64,000 nucleotides of DNA from Merdibacter massiliensis. GTDB taxonomy: Bacteria > Bacillota_I > Bacilli_A > Erysipelotrichales > Erysipelotrichaceae. The translations under genes were made by a program, and so were the position numbers. The DNA lies in assembly GCF_900155395.1 (NCBI RefSeq), contig NZ_LT699728.1, positions 248,001 through 312,000 of the forward strand, in the 5' to 3' direction. This document shows, one piece after another, positions 9,606 to 17,147 of the stretch (position 1 is its first letter; every line of letters starts with the position of its first letter). The notes beneath the pieces were generated by a model. The model searched no databases and was not told where the DNA came from. It saw nothing but the letters and a program-made list of their open reading frames with translations.

Positions 9606-9692
9606 GAAAAAGCCCACCTCCATAGATACACATTTGTTTATTTCATGTGTCTACTTTAGTGGGATCATATCAGTCTATATCAAGAACCCTTT

Positions 9693-12122
9693 TTATTCTT
9701 CAATATAAGAAGAAAAGATTTCTGAAATATAGACTAATTCATTTTTAGGTATTTTAATTCCGAATGAATTATTTACTAATTTCATTGAGTCATCTATTAT
9801 TTGAATCAAATCTGTATGTAAACGTACATATTTATTAGCCCTTGAATTTTCCCAAGTTTCATTTTTGATTACTCTTTCAATCATATTTGAACAATGGCAT
9901 AAATATTTGGTTGCTATTTCATCACTATATGGGACATTTATTTTTTGTAATATTAGTTCCAAACATTGCATTAAAGTATCAACTGCTTTATTTGCATCCA
10001 AAAATGTTAAAGTTTTTGCAATTACTCTTTTTGTTATTTTTTTTATAAAACGATCACTATTATTTAATATTTCTTGATTTTCTTGTTTTTCATTAGAATC
10101 AATTAATGCACTTAAATCACATATGGATGTCATTGTCTTTTCTACCAATAAAATCAAAAGATTTAGTGATAAATTATTAATGCTTCTAGTAGGGATATTT
10201 GTTTGTGAAGTAATGTAATCACCAATACTATTTAAAGGCTCCTTGTCACTTACCACTAATATGCCTGCTCCTTTATTTAATTCTATTGATTTTACACATG
10301 CTAGTTCTAAGCAATCGTTTAATTGCAGTTGCTCATTAAAATCGATAGAATCTAAATAATATTCCCCTTGAATATTCTCTTTAATATATTTTACCATTTG
10401 TGTTGCTACACTATCTCCATGAGCAATAACAAGAATTGCAACTTTCGTCTGATTAGCCCATTGATTTGCAATAACCAAATAATTAATTAAAAAGATTATC
10501 TCTCTTCTATCCCTTTTTACATGAAAATAGTGGTATATCTCATCGAATATTTCAATAGTTGCTTTATATTCTGTAGGATATATTTGCTGTAAATCATTAA
10601 TATTAACCATATTATTTTCACTCAAATCTTTACGATGTATACCATTGGTAATATGAAGTAAGATCCCATATAATAATTCCTCATGCTCTCTAAGTTTGTT
10701 AAATATTGAATATTTATAGAGTATTGTCATAACAATTTGATAGATTAATGGATCAATATTTTTTTTTAAAGAGATAAGCTGCAATTTATTTAGATTTTTT
10801 AAACAAGTTATGTTCTCACTTGCATAATTTTCTATACTAGATAAATTATTCAAATCAAAATTAAATTCATTGATAAATTGCGACAATAGATGTGTTGCAG
10901 ATTTTTTTGGAAATTCTTTAAAAAAGATATACTCTTTTGAGTGTCCAGTTTCATCAAAAGTTATATATTCTTCTTGAATCATATTTAGAATCCTGCCGGA
11001 ATCATTTAATTTTATAAAACTACTTGATTTCATTTGAAGCATTTCCTGTGGCAAATTATGCAAATGTATAGTGACAATTTCCATCTGAGTTTTATTCTGC
11101 TGTAAATAAGCATCTGAACATATTAATTTAATTTGATTTTTTAAGTCTATTATATTTAATTTATGTTGTGTTTTCAAAAGAATATATAATACATCTTTTG
11201 ATATTCTAATTTTTTTATTGATATTTGTAGCTTCTAATGCAAATAAATGCATAATTATCTCCATTTTTTCATACGCACCTCGTTGATCAATATCATTCAG
11301 TTCTATTTTTACAGGACAATATTTTGAAATAATAGAAATAGGGTATTCTTGAAACTGAAGCTCTGTTGTTATAATAAACATACATTTTAGATCATTTTTT
11401 TTATTTTGTTTAAAATATGCATTCTTTTCTAATATACCACTTAATAATTGAATACATTGACTGCTCATAGATTCAACGTTCTCAAAAATCAAAAAATGTA
11501 TACGTAATCTATCAAGAACACCCTTTGTCTGTTCATCACCAAACAATAATTTTTCAAGCATATCTAGCTCAGAATAACGCTTACAGTCAATAATATGAAA
11601 TTGAAATGCACATCCATGTATATTTTTAGCATACTCCACCATACCATATGCAATTTCTGCTTTTTCCGTCCCCGTAGACCCACAAATAATTGTATGTAAC
11701 CCATGTGGTGGATAAGATATTGCTGCTTTTGCTTTTTCTATTTGTTTGCTTAATGACCCATTTTCACCAATCAATTCATCAAGCAATAGATTTTTCTTAA
11801 TATCGTTTTCATTAGAATCCTCTACTATGAGATATTTTGATATTTTCTCACCTTTCTTAATAAAAGATGGAATATCAGCATTAGGAAAAGCTCGTCTTAA
11901 AACGCCATAATCCAAATAAAAAACAGGTCTACCAAAAATTTTTACCAAATAATTTCTTTTCCACAAATCATTCATGATACGTGAAACGTTGGCGCGATCC
12001 TTTTTAAATAATATAGAGATTTCTTCTGCATCAATTCCAAAATTATCCAACTCCCTAGAATTAGTTATCATTTTAGTTTTGTTTTTAATATATTTTAAAA
12101 CATCTTCCTCTATTTTTTTCAT
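9693..12122 (-). CDS. LevR-like PRD regulator with degenerate AAA+ domain
   Basis: An 809-residue multidomain regulator, divergent from a mannose-family PTS operon. Order: winged helix (about 1-85), AAA+-like domain (about 110-330), PRD1 with LLLHITNGIHR (about 490-500), an EIIA-Man-like domain with VIAHGDS (about 560) and PRD2 with CHCSNMIERVI (about 735). This is the LevR layout, in which PTS phosphorylation of the histidines controls activity. However, the Walker A loop is GSTGTEKAE instead of GxxGTGKT/S, the Walker B position reads LIFENVE, and no GAFTGA sigma-54 contact loop is present. It probably regulates without sigma-54 remodelling. Very AT-rich, like the operon it faces. Confidence 0.85.
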   Translation of the reverse strand: MKKIEEDVLKYIKNKTKMITNSRELDNFGIDAEEISILFKKDRANVSRIMNDLWKRNYLVKIFGRPVFYLDYGVLRRAFPNADIPSFIKKGEKISKYLIVEDSNENDIKKNLLLDELIGENGSLSKQIEKAKAAISYPPHGLHTIICGSTGTEKAEIAYGMVEYAKNIHGCAFQFHIIDCKRYSELDMLEKLLFGDEQTKGVLDRLRIHFLIFENVESMSSQCIQLLSGILEKNAYFKQNKKNDLKCMFIITTELQFQEYPISIISKYCPVKIELNDIDQRGAYEKMEIIMHLFALEATNINKKIRISKDVLYILLKTQHKLNIIDLKNQIKLICSDAYLQQNKTQMEIVTIHLHNLPQEMLQMKSSSFIKLNDSGRILNMIQEEYITFDETGHSKEYIFFKEFPKKSATHLLSQFINEFNFDLNNLSSIENYASENITCLKNLNKLQLISLKKNIDPLIYQIVMTILYKYSIFNKLREHEELLYGILLHITNGIHRKDLSENNMVNINDLQQIYPTEYKATIEIFDEIYHYFHVKRDRREIIFLINYLVIANQWANQTKVAILVIAHGDSVATQMVKYIKENIQGEYYLDSIDFNEQLQLNDCLELACVKSIELNKGAGILVVSDKEPLNSIGDYITSQTNIPTRSINNLSLNLLILLVEKTMTSICDLSALIDSNEKQENQEILNNSDRFIKKITKRVIAKTLTFLDANKAVDTLMQCLELILQKINVPYSDEIATKYLCHCSNMIERVIKNETWENSRANKYVRLHTDLIQIIDDSMKLVNNSFGIKIPKNELVYISEIFSSYIEE

Positions 12123-12394
12123 AAATTGGTGTAATTTCCTCCTATCATATCAAAGATAATTATATTTTCTGTGTAAAGCTACTTATAAACTGTGTATTAA
12201 TAAATATTTATATATACACATTTACTAATTATTAATTATTAACTTTAGTTTAACACCATTTATACATTTTATAAATAGTATTACATGGATAATCTAGTGT
12301 GTAATTAATTCTAATATTTTGACTTTCTTTTATTAATGCGTTAAATCTAAATTAACTGAAATACATGTATTCAGAATAACAACAATGAAGGGAG
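12123..12394. promoter_or_regulatory. Divergent control region of LevR-like gene and PTS operon
   Basis: A 272-base AT-rich spacer. The best plus-strand promoter is TTGACT at 12319-12324 with a weak TAAATC 17 bases later. No -24/-12 sigma-54 element (TGGCAC-N5-TTGCA) was found in front of the operon, which agrees with the lost GAFTGA motif of the regulator. No other gene is seen. Confidence 0.4.
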
Positions 12395-12814
12395 ATGTTT
12401 ACTATTCGTATCATATTAATTAGTCATGGAAAACTAGCTAAAGAATTATATGAAACCGCAAAAATGATTTTAGGTGATGTATCTAATTTATGCTATCTAG
12501 AGTTTCCAAATGGACAAGATTTAGACTTATATAAAAACCAAATCGAACAAATTGTAAGAAATGAGAATGAAATTTTAATTTTAGCAGATTTATTTTCAGG
12601 AAGTCCATTTATGCAAGCGTCGAAAGTATTTATGGAACATCATTTTTCAGATAACATTGAACTGTTTGCTGGAGTGAATCTACCTATGTTGCTTGAAATT
12701 GCTGTATTAGCAAAGACAATGCCATTAAAAGAATTAAGAAAAATAGTTGTTGATATTGGCAAAGCAGGTATTGTTGATTTTAGAAATAAAACTAAAGAAA
12801 TAAGGGGTGATTAA
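12395..12814 (+). CDS. PTS mannose-family EIIA component
   Basis: A 139-residue EIIA of the mannose-fructose-sorbose family. The phosphorylated histidine lies in IILISHGKLAKEL near residue 11, and LADLFSGSPF matches the conserved family segment. It takes phosphate from HPr and gives it to the EIIB encoded next. The AAGGGAG site lies immediately before the ATG at 12395, which is unusually close. An in-frame ATT at 12404 would have ideal spacing and would give the usual family start RIILISHG, so the true start is uncertain. First gene of a six-gene operon. Confidence 0.9.
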   Translation: MFTIRIILISHGKLAKELYETAKMILGDVSNLCYLEFPNGQDLDLYKNQIEQIVRNENEILILADLFSGSPFMQASKVFMEHHFSDNIELFAGVNLPMLLEIAVLAKTMPLKELRKIVVDIGKAGIVDFRNKTKEIRGD

Positions 12815-12818
12815 GTTT

Positions 12819-13283
12819 ATGTCAATTAAGATGATACGTATTGACGATCGTTTAATACATGGACAAGTTGTTGCTGCATGGTCCAAAGTTTTAAATATCA
12901 ATCGGATTTGGGTTATAGATGATAATACAGCAAAAGATGAATTTCTATCTGGTGTAATGCGTCTTGTTGCTCCACCGCATGTTGAATTAGTCATTACTGA
13001 TGAAAATCGCATAAAAGAGTTAGCAAAAGATTTTGATGAAGATAATAAAAATACTCTAATTTTATCCAAAGGTCCAGAAGTTATGAAGAAAATCTTTATG
13101 ACAGGAATAAGTCATAAGGAATTAAATTTAGGTGGAATGTGTGCTAGACCTGATAGAACAAAATTATTTAAACAAATATCTGCAAATAAAAAGGAATTAG
13201 AATTATTACACGATATTAAAAACATGGGTATACATGTTTATTTCCGTGTAACACCAGACGACATTGAAACAGAATTTGAATAA
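12819..13283 (+). CDS. PTS mannose-family EIIB component
   Basis: A 154-residue EIIB. The start is set at the ATG at 12819, preceded by AAGGGG at 12802-12807; a GTG at 12807 is in frame but overlaps that site. MIRIDDRLIHGQVVAAW carries the active histidine (DxRLIHGQV), and GGMCARPDRTK fits the later conserved loop. It phosphorylates the incoming sugar bound by EIIC/EIID. The sugar is unknown; motifs do not separate mannose, fructose, sorbose, galactosamine or fructoselysine types. Confidence 0.92.
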   Translation: MSIKMIRIDDRLIHGQVVAAWSKVLNINRIWVIDDNTAKDEFLSGVMRLVAPPHVELVITDENRIKELAKDFDEDNKNTLILSKGPEVMKKIFMTGISHKELNLGGMCARPDRTKLFKQISANKKELELLHDIKNMGIHVYFRVTPDDIETEFE

Positions 13284-13295
13284 GGAGGTAAGAAA

Positions 13296-14039
13296 ATGTT
13301 ATTTATTCAATCAATTTTAATTGGACTATTTGCTGCTTTTATTCGTACTTTTGAGCTTGCGACTTGGGTCATATATTGTTCTCCTTTAGTTTGTAGTAGT
13401 ATTGTTGGCACCATTTTAGGAAATCCAACCTTAGGAGTAGAAATAGGAGCACAATTACAGCTTGTTTATATGGGAGCATTAGTTGTTGGTGGTGTTTCTT
13501 CATATAGTTATATATGGGCAGGAGTAATTGGACCAGCTATCTGTATTGTATCAGGTTTGGATCCTATTGAATCAGCAACAGTTTGTGTTACAGTTGGAGC
13601 TCTCGGAGTTATTGCAGATAATATTCGCATGACCGTAAATGGAATTTGGGTTCATATGGCTGATAAATATGTACAAAACGGAGAAACAAGTAAACTTTGG
13701 ATTTATAACATTATTCTCCCTTTCCTACTATATTGTCTAATTTATGGTTTACCTGCGGTCATAGGTATTATGTTAGGAGCAAACTATCTTTCTGATTTAA
13801 TGAATTCTTTGCCACTCTGGATTTCTAACGCAATCACAGCTATAGGAAAGCTCCTTCCTGCATTAGGTATTGGTATGATGCTTAAAGCCGTTTACAACAA
13901 AAAATTAATTGCGTTTGCAATTGTAGGCTATGTATTATCTGGCTATCTCCATGTTCCAACATTAGGTGTTGCTTTAGTCGGAATTGCATGTACATTGGTA
14001 TATTTTAATAGTTTAAATGCAAAAAAGGAGGAAATTTAA
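13296..14039 (+). CDS. PTS mannose-family EIIC permease subunit
   Basis: A 247-residue hydrophobic protein with about seven membrane segments. GNPTLGVEIGAQLQLVYMGA near residue 45 is the EIIC signature of the mannose family. With EIID it forms the membrane channel. GGAGG at 13283-13287 precedes the start. It overlaps no neighbour but is 12 bases after EIIB, so it is co-transcribed. Confidence 0.93.
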   Translation: MLFIQSILIGLFAAFIRTFELATWVIYCSPLVCSSIVGTILGNPTLGVEIGAQLQLVYMGALVVGGVSSYSYIWAGVIGPAICIVSGLDPIESATVCVTVGALGVIADNIRMTVNGIWVHMADKYVQNGETSKLWIYNIILPFLLYCLIYGLPAVIGIMLGANYLSDLMNSLPLWISNAITAIGKLLPALGIGMMLKAVYNKKLIAFAIVGYVLSGYLHVPTLGVALVGIACTLVYFNSLNAKKEEI

Positions 14040-14040
14040 T

Positions 14041-14859
14041 ATGTCTAATTCAGTCGAAAAAAAATTGACGAAAAAAGATCTACTTAAAGTTTTTATTCGA
14101 TGGGAAACAGGAACTGAAGCATGTAATAGCTATGAACGCTTAATGTCACTTGGTTTTTGTTGGTCTATGGTACCAATCATAAAAAAATTATATGACACGA
14201 AAGAAGAAAGAGTAGCTGCTCTAAACAGACACTTAGTTTTTTTCAATACCGAAAATAATTGGGGAGCATTCATTCCAGGCATAGTTTGTTCTTTAGAAGA
14301 AGAAAGAGCAAATTCCAAAGATATCTCAGATGAAGCAATTAACGGAATTAAAGTAGGACTAATGGGGCCTTTGGCAGGCATGGGAGATACAATCACACAA
14401 AGTTTGGTAAATGTTGTTCTTTTATCAGTAATTGTCAATATGACCTTAAATGGAAATTTATTTGCCCCTATCATTTACGTAATCATTTACACTGCTTATA
14501 TTTTAGGAGTCGGTTATTTTACTTTCACACAAGGCTATTCTTTAGGACGCAATGTTCTTAGTAAAATAATGGATAAATCCATTTTACAAAAACTTACTGA
14601 ATGTATGTCTGTTCTGGGAATGACTATAGCAGGAAGCATGATAGTATCCAATGTTAATATCACAACTCCATTAGTAATCACTACCAATGAATCATCTATA
14701 GTTTTAAACGATATTCTAACTTCTATAGCACCAAATATATTAGGTGTACTAACAGTAGCAATTGTATTTTCTTTATTAAGAAAAAAAATTTCTATTAACA
14801 AAATAATAGTAGGCATCTTCTTTATTGGATTAATTGGATCCTTACTTGGAATCTTATAA
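14041..14859 (+). CDS. PTS mannose-family EIID permease subunit
   Basis: A 272-residue EIID. The start at 14041 is chosen because AAGGAGG lies at 14024-14030; an ATG at 14017 lies inside the EIIC gene. The N-terminal half is cytoplasmic, with RWETGTEACNSYERLMSLGF and FFNTENNWGAFIPGIVCSLEE, and GLMGPLAGMGDTITQ is the family signature. The C-terminal half holds the membrane segments. Partner of EIIC in sugar transport. Confidence 0.93.
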   Translation: MSNSVEKKLTKKDLLKVFIRWETGTEACNSYERLMSLGFCWSMVPIIKKLYDTKEERVAALNRHLVFFNTENNWGAFIPGIVCSLEEERANSKDISDEAINGIKVGLMGPLAGMGDTITQSLVNVVLLSVIVNMTLNGNLFAPIIYVIIYTAYILGVGYFTFTQGYSLGRNVLSKIMDKSILQKLTECMSVLGMTIAGSMIVSNVNITTPLVITTNESSIVLNDILTSIAPNILGVLTVAIVFSLLRKKISINKIIVGIFFIGLIGSLLGIL

Positions 14860-14873
14860 GGAGGTGTTCTTAC

Positions 14874-15671
14874 ATGTGGTATCAAGAAATGTTTCATGCA
14901 AACAAACCTGTAATTGGAATGGTTCATTTACAGGCATTACCTACTGATCCAAAATACGATAGTAAAGGTGGCATGAAAAAAATAATCAAGATGGCCAGAG
15001 AGGATTTAAACTCCCTCCAAAATGGCGGTGTTAATGGGATATTATTTTGTAATGAGTTTAGCATCCCCTATACAAAGAAAATAAATGGAGCTGTAATTGC
15101 TGCATTTGCTGAAATTATAGGTGAATTAAAAAAAGATATAAAATTACCTTTTGGAATTACATGTGCTTCTAGTGTTAAAGCAACATTTGACATTGCATGT
15201 GCTACTGGAGCTGATTTTGTGAGAGCGCATTATCATGGAGCTAATGCTGGGGTCTATGGAATTAATGATTATGATCCAGGAGATATTGAACGATATCGAT
15301 ACTATATAGGATGTGGCAATGTAAAAGTATTAACAGCTGTCATTCAAGAAGGTACGCGTCAAATTGCAGAAAGATCTTTAGAAGAAGTTACTAAAACTCT
15401 CACGTTTAACATAAATCCAGATGCTTTGCTTATTTATAGTTCGACCCCTGGATCTGCCATTGACATCAATCAAGTTAAAAAAGTAAAAAGCGTTACTACA
15501 ACTCCAGTATTTGCTTCAAATGGAGTCACACCAGAAACCATAGGTAAAATCCTACAATACGTTGACGGTTGCATTGTTGGTACTGGCGTAAAATATAATG
15601 GGAATTTTTATCAACAAGTAGATATAAATCGTGTTAAATCGTTAATGAATAATGCAAAGAATTATGAATAA
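14874..15671 (+). CDS. BtpA/SgcQ family TIM-barrel protein
   Basis: A 265-residue protein of the BtpA/SgcQ family. Marks are the start KPVIGMVHLQALPTDPKY, NGILFCNEFSIPY, GADFVRAHYHGA and the C-terminal ASNGVTPETIGKIL with GCIVGTGVKY, the phosphate-binding end of a TIM barrel. BtpA was first tied to photosystem I in cyanobacteria; SgcQ-like copies sit in PTS operons of gut bacteria, with unproven function. Location after EIID and before a phosphatase suggests work on the imported phosphosugar. AAGGAGGTG precedes the start. Confidence 0.85.
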   Translation: MWYQEMFHANKPVIGMVHLQALPTDPKYDSKGGMKKIIKMAREDLNSLQNGGVNGILFCNEFSIPYTKKINGAVIAAFAEIIGELKKDIKLPFGITCASSVKATFDIACATGADFVRAHYHGANAGVYGINDYDPGDIERYRYYIGCGNVKVLTAVIQEGTRQIAERSLEEVTKTLTFNINPDALLIYSSTPGSAIDINQVKKVKSVTTTPVFASNGVTPETIGKILQYVDGCIVGTGVKYNGNFYQQVDINRVKSLMNNAKNYE

Positions 15672-16341
15672 TAATAAATTGAATATAGAAAAGATTAAAG
15701 GTATTATTTTTGATTTTGATGGTGTTATTGTTGATAGTGAGCTAATCTTTATTAAGAGTGTCCAAACATATCTTAATAATAAAAAAATATTTTTGGAACA
15801 AAGCAAGATTCAATCATTAGTTGGTCAATCACTTGACAAAATAGCAGAAGATATTAAAATAATGTTCACAATGAAAGAAGATACTCAAACTATATCAACT
15901 GATATACGTAAGTTATATGAAATGAATTTTGATTTAAATAATATTTATACTATGCCAGATCTCATTTCTACATTAGAAGTTCTCAAAAGAAATAACTTCA
16001 AAATAGCAATTGCATCTTCTTCACCTCTTTCTTATGTAAAAACTATTATGCAAAAATTAGAAATTGATCATTATTTCCACTATATATTATCTTCTTCTAT
16101 TAACTTTAAAAGCAAACCCTGTCCCGATATATATTTAGCAGCAATCCATACCTTGAATTTGTTAACAGAAGAAATAATTGCTATTGAAGATTCACCTAAT
16201 GGTATTAAAGCCGCAAAGGCTGCTGGGTTATACACCATTGGATATAAAGGATCCGCTTTAATTCAAGATACTACACAAGCAGATTTAGAAATCTATCATT
16301 TTTCTCAGCTTAAAGAAATACTTTTTCCACATGACCTATGA
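15664..16341 (+). CDS. HAD superfamily phosphatase/phosphomutase-like
   Basis: A 225-residue HAD hydrolase of the beta-phosphoglucomutase-like subfamily. Motif I is FDFDGVIVDSE (nucleophile and acid aspartates), motif II IASSSP, motif III lysine in SSINFKSKPCPD and motif IV AIEDSPNGIKAAKAAG. The start at 15664 overlaps the BtpA-like gene by eight bases; an ATG at 15652 is also in frame. It probably dephosphorylates or isomerises the sugar phosphate delivered by the PTS. Last gene of the operon; a terminator lies about 130 bases on. Confidence 0.88.
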   Translation: MNNNKLNIEKIKGIIFDFDGVIVDSELIFIKSVQTYLNNKKIFLEQSKIQSLVGQSLDKIAEDIKIMFTMKEDTQTISTDIRKLYEMNFDLNNIYTMPDLISTLEVLKRNNFKIAIASSSPLSYVKTIMQKLEIDHYFHYILSSSINFKSKPCPDIYLAAIHTLNLLTEEIIAIEDSPNGIKAAKAAGLYTIGYKGSALIQDTTQADLEIYHFSQLKEILFPHDL

Positions 16342-16469
16342 AGTATAAGCCAACAGTTATTTTATAGGAAATATCATAATTAAAAATGAACTAATAATAA
16401 CACTCTCCTATGTTTTGAAACAATTCACTATTATGACATATAACACAAATCCCTATTTCCTATAATTGC

Positions 16470-16514
16470 AATACATCCTATAACTTGAAGAGATATTATA
16501 GGATGTATTTTTTG
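16470..16514 (+). terminator. Terminator of the mannose-family PTS operon
   Basis: AATACATCCTATAA pairs perfectly with TTATAGGATGTATT across a 12-base loop, followed by a T run. The stem is 14 bases long. Confidence 0.85.
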
Positions 16515-16935
16515 TTATAAAACTAACGTAAAAGTAAATACAAGAAGCGTATTACTTTCATTGTCTAATGAATAACTTGATAAACTAACACATTAAGTTT
16601 ACTTATCCCATAATTTATAAAATTAGTTCTTCTAAAATAAATAAGATGATACTATTATGATACAGATTTCTAAAGATTCATAAAACGTATATTTTTTAAC
16701 TAATAGAAAAGACTGTTAACTTCCTATAATATATTTCTTTCTGGATTTTATATTTATTTTGATTAGTACTATCTTCCTCTTTAGAATTAGATTGTTTAAT
16801 CTATAAATTTTACCCAAATGTTAAGGTGCTTTTTTAAATTATCGCCATTAAGAATAGTAATTTTTTAGACCAATTAACAAGTACTGCTTAAAGGTCTACT
16901 TTTTTAATCACTCTTTTATAATTCTCACTTTAAAA

Positions 16936-16972
16936 AGGTAATCTTAAGCCCAACATTTGCCCAAGATTACCT
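16936..16972 (-). terminator. Probable terminator of the aconitase gene
   Basis: AGGTAATCTT and AAGATTACCT form a 10-base stem. Read on the minus strand it is followed by TTTTTAAAG. It lies about 175 bases after the aconitase stop codon. Confidence 0.55.
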
Positions 16973-17147
16973 GATAAATGAATTCTCTATATTATAAAAA
17001 TATAGAGCTTATCAACAAATTGTGATTTATAATTATTAATATCTGCTTTTAATCCAAAAGATCATTTATCTATACTTTAATTCAATAGTATATACTTAAA
17101 ATTAAAGCTAGTACATATACATTTATAACTTCACAAAATAATATTTT

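Larger units (their letters stand above)
5731..9666 (-). mobile_element. Decayed IS3-family (IS150-like) element interrupted by an IS21-family element
   Basis: The ends match as imperfect inverted repeats: 5731-5765 begins TGATTCCTGTCAAATGGACA, and the reverse complement of 9632-9666 begins TGATCCCACTAAAGTAGACA, with the similarity continuing for about 35 bases. Between them, on the minus strand, lie the orfA start (9605), orfA middle (to about 6811) and orfB (to 5867), all broken. The inner interval 7394-9527 is a separate IS21-type element. Without it the IS3 part is about 1.8 kb. No clear target duplication was seen. Confidence 0.8.
16342..17147. other. Gene-free AT-rich stretch between PTS operon and aconitase
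   Basis: About 800 bases without a credible gene on either strand. It holds two hairpins listed separately (16470-16514 and 16936-16972). The rest is highly AT-rich and shows no recognisable remnant of a coding sequence. Confidence 0.7.

Noticed and set aside
12160-12394. Sigma-54 promoter in front of the mannose-family PTS operon
   Set aside because: No TGGCAC-N5-TTGCA-like element is present; a TTGACT -35 is the better candidate.
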